This document shows, one piece after another, positions 62,346-64,000 of a stretch of DNA of 64,000 bases. The position numbers and the translations under genes are program-made. Source of the stretch: Bacillus sp. AFS015802 (GTDB lineage Bacteria; Bacillota; Bacilli; Bacillales; Bacillaceae_B); NCBI RefSeq assembly GCF_002561455.1, contig NZ_NTUP01000018.1:1-64000 (forward strand), given 5' to 3'. Positions within the stretch are counted from its first letter, which is position 1. Every line of letters begins with the position of its first letter. The notes below the pieces were generated by a model. The model ran no database searches and was not told the DNA's origin. It saw only the letters and a list, made by a program, of their open reading frames with translations.

Positions 62346-63410
62346 CTATTCTTCAAATGCCTCTTCATCGAAATAAGGAAGATAATTATAAATCTTCCAC
62401 TTTCCACTTTCAGAATCAAGCTTCAGGTTATAGACACCATCCATTTTAGAGGTGAAGTCCATGTTGAAGTCATCACTCTTATATATGAATCTGCCTATCA
62501 TACCCGTTGCTTCAATTGTAAGGAATCTGTCAGAGATTGATAGAACGTTTAATGAAAGGTTGGTATCGTCAATCTCTACAGTATACCCGTCTTCGGCAGG
62601 GAAATAGATTCCTCCAAACTCCCTTGCTTCCGTTAAGTAATACCCGGTGCCGTTCTCTTCGTACAATGCCATCAATTTGTCATATGCATTGGCTTCCACT
62701 AGGCTATTCTCTTGTAGAATATGACCTTTAAGGAAGGACTTTACTCCTTCCGCATCAGGTAAATTGGATTGCTCTTGAGCAAGCCCGCGGCGAACCATGA
62801 CGATGGCCTGTGCTCTTGTAGCAAGATTGAGTGGCTTGAAGCTTGTTCCGTAGCCTTGTACAATTTCTTTAGCTGCGGCTTTATTAATATAATCATATGC
62901 CCAATAATCTTTATTGACATCTGGGAACTTTTGAGTCGTCATGGAAGGGAATTTTACGGTTTTTTCGAATGCCAGTACAATCATTTTTGTCATCTGATCA
63001 CGTGTTATGTATGCATCAGGTGCAAATGTGCCGTTTTGTTTTCCGTTGATAATGCCCAAGCTGCTTGCAGTATTTACATAATCATAGTACCAGGCAGATG
63101 GTTTAACGTCCTTAAACGATTTAGGGGTGCCGCTAGTCTCCAGAGATAGTGCTTTTACAAGAATTTTTGTAAATTGCGCACGTGTTACGTTATCGCCAGG
63201 CTTCACATACATATTCATATCTTCATCCATATATCCCTCAATGATATCGGCATTGACAAAGTCATTGATTTCCTCCCATGCCCAGTGATCCTCATCGATG
63301 TCCATCGGGATGTAGTGATCAATCGTCTTTCCGCCAGCGGCAAGAGCTGACTGTAGAGGCATTGCAATAAGTGCCAACCCCAAACAAATTAACATTTTTA
63401 ATGCTTTCAA
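62346..63410 (-). CDS. SLH-domain surface protein
   Basis: 354 residues. Signal peptide (MKALKMLICLGLALIAMPLQSALA), three SLH domains (about 35-205; DIDEDHWAWEEINDFVNADIIEGY, FKDVKPSAWYYDYVNTASSLGIING, FPDVNKDYWAYDYINKAAAKEIVQGY) and a C-terminal domain of about 140 residues, not recognised. Attached non-covalently to the cell wall. The SLH block lies immediately after the signal peptide. Confidence 0.88.
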   Translation of the reverse strand: MKALKMLICLGLALIAMPLQSALAAGGKTIDHYIPMDIDEDHWAWEEINDFVNADIIEGYMDEDMNMYVKPGDNVTRAQFTKILVKALSLETSGTPKSFKDVKPSAWYYDYVNTASSLGIINGKQNGTFAPDAYITRDQMTKMIVLAFEKTVKFPSMTTQKFPDVNKDYWAYDYINKAAAKEIVQGYGTSFKPLNLATRAQAIVMVRRGLAQEQSNLPDAEGVKSFLKGHILQENSLVEANAYDKLMALYEENGTGYYLTEAREFGGIYFPAEDGYTVEIDDTNLSLNVLSISDRFLTIEATGMIGRFIYKSDDFNMDFTSKMDGVYNLKLDSESGKWKIYNYLPYFDEEAFEE

Positions 63411-63682
63411 TTGGTGTTTCCCCTCTCAAATAATATTACTAACAGATTGATAATATTTCATTTATGTTAAATTAGCTATCAGAAAAAAATGGTAATAATG
63501 GAATCCTGAAGGAGAAAGACTAGGGCCCATGTCATTGTCCCAAACTGTCGAAAAGTTTTCAGCGTTCATCAACAAATAAATACAAACTTTTTGTTCTACT
63601 TTTATTAAGATGATTTAAATGGGAGATACGTAGACTATTCAATTCACCCCCCATTAAATTAAATGATTTGAGTGAGGAGAAA

Positions 63683-64000
63683 ATGACACATAGTAAAAAG
63701 AAACGGTTTCAATATATTAGTATACTATCTATCGCCGCCGGGGTCCTGTCTATCACTCTGGTAGCTTATTTTTTCATCCAGACGATTAGAGAATCATTTT
63801 ATCAGAGTCATTTTGATAAACGGTATGAGTTCATTTCATTAGAAGAAGACGGCATAATCGATCCGGTTCAAGTGTTTCATGGGGTGAAATTGAATACTTT
63901 CGAGGAAAATCTGAAGGAAAACAGCCGGAAAAAGCCTGATGTGATTTTTGAGGTAAAGGATGAACAAGTGGTTGCCCTTAAAGGAAGAGAACTCCATTCC
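63683..64000 (+). CDS. Truncated membrane-anchored protein (runs off the window)
   Basis: 106 codons without a stop, starting at ATG 63683 after GTGAGGAG. One membrane helix (YISILSIAAGVLSITLVAYFFI), then a polar extracellular part (YEFISLEEDGIIDPVQVFHGVKLN). Open at the right edge. No family recognised. Confidence 0.6.
   Translation, partial: MTHSKKKRFQYISILSIAAGVLSITLVAYFFIQTIRESFYQSHFDKRYEFISLEEDGIIDPVQVFHGVKLNTFEENLKENSRKKPDVIFEVKDEQVVALKGRELHS

Noticed and set aside
63518..63545. Possible further REP copy (TAGGGCCCATGTCATTGTCCCA)
   Set aside because: Only scattered matches and no nested stems; not separable from chance. The same applies to 50849-50870 and 1-35.

Overview
The window looks like the chromosome of a Gram-positive, low-to-mid GC Bacillaceae bacterium, close to Bacillus or Rossellomorea. 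This is inferred from strong AGGAGG-type ribosome binding sites, frequent TTG/GTG starts, a class II GalT, a TasA/SipW biofilm-fibre cassette, CcpA-type cre sites, SLH-anchored surface proteins, and M4, M6 and S8 secreted proteases. No rRNA, tRNA or CRISPR array was seen.

Layout. 1-2.2 kb is decayed DNA with a broken phage-type DnaD replication gene. 2.2-5.0 kb is an AT-rich island: a 52-codon secreted peptide gene divergent from a PlcR-like HTH/TPR receptor, then a small membrane protein and a secreted protein of unknown function. 5.2-7.3 kb is a DUF2157/GDYXXLXY membrane protein. 7.6-19.7 kb is a galactoside locus: GH43, an ABC importer, a GanR-like LacI repressor, a GH2 enzyme and galK-galE-galT-galM. 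Matching inverted repeats and cre-like sites lie at its two promoters. 20.0-36.6 kb is a mannoside locus: manA, an esterase, a second ABC importer, nanE, an RpiR regulator, two ROK kinases, a GH38 alpha-mannosidase, DUF4127, a flavoprotein and a GHL10-like secreted protein. The likely flow is import, glycoside cleavage, ROK phosphorylation, then ManA and NanE feeding fructose-6-P and GlcNAc-6-P into metabolism.

36.7-50.7 kb carries a second PlcR-like regulator, an M6 (InhA-type) protease, a DUF3221 lipoprotein, an SDR/LysR divergent pair, an M4 protease, DUF4047-SipW-TasA and a large Vpr-like S8 protease. 51-64 kb holds a REP-associated tyrosine transposase (RAYT), a DUF218 protein, DUF4396, a TagO-like transferase, an SLH/helical-repeat/BIG2 protein, small membrane and lipoproteins, a fragment of a third PlcR-like regulator, an ECF sigma factor with a candidate autoregulatory promoter and its partner, another SLH protein and a truncated gene at the right edge.

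Two observations stand out. First, about 15 copies of a nested palindrome (REP-like, core ACCTG, arms that co-vary) are scattered over 19.8-60.2 kb. They flank the RAYT and repeatedly sit 0-8 bp after, or across, stop codons and antisense to the gene, often before an intrinsic terminator. Second, the peptide/receptor pair at 2.3-3.5 kb looks like an uncharacterised quorum-sensing module whose receptor appears to start at ATT.
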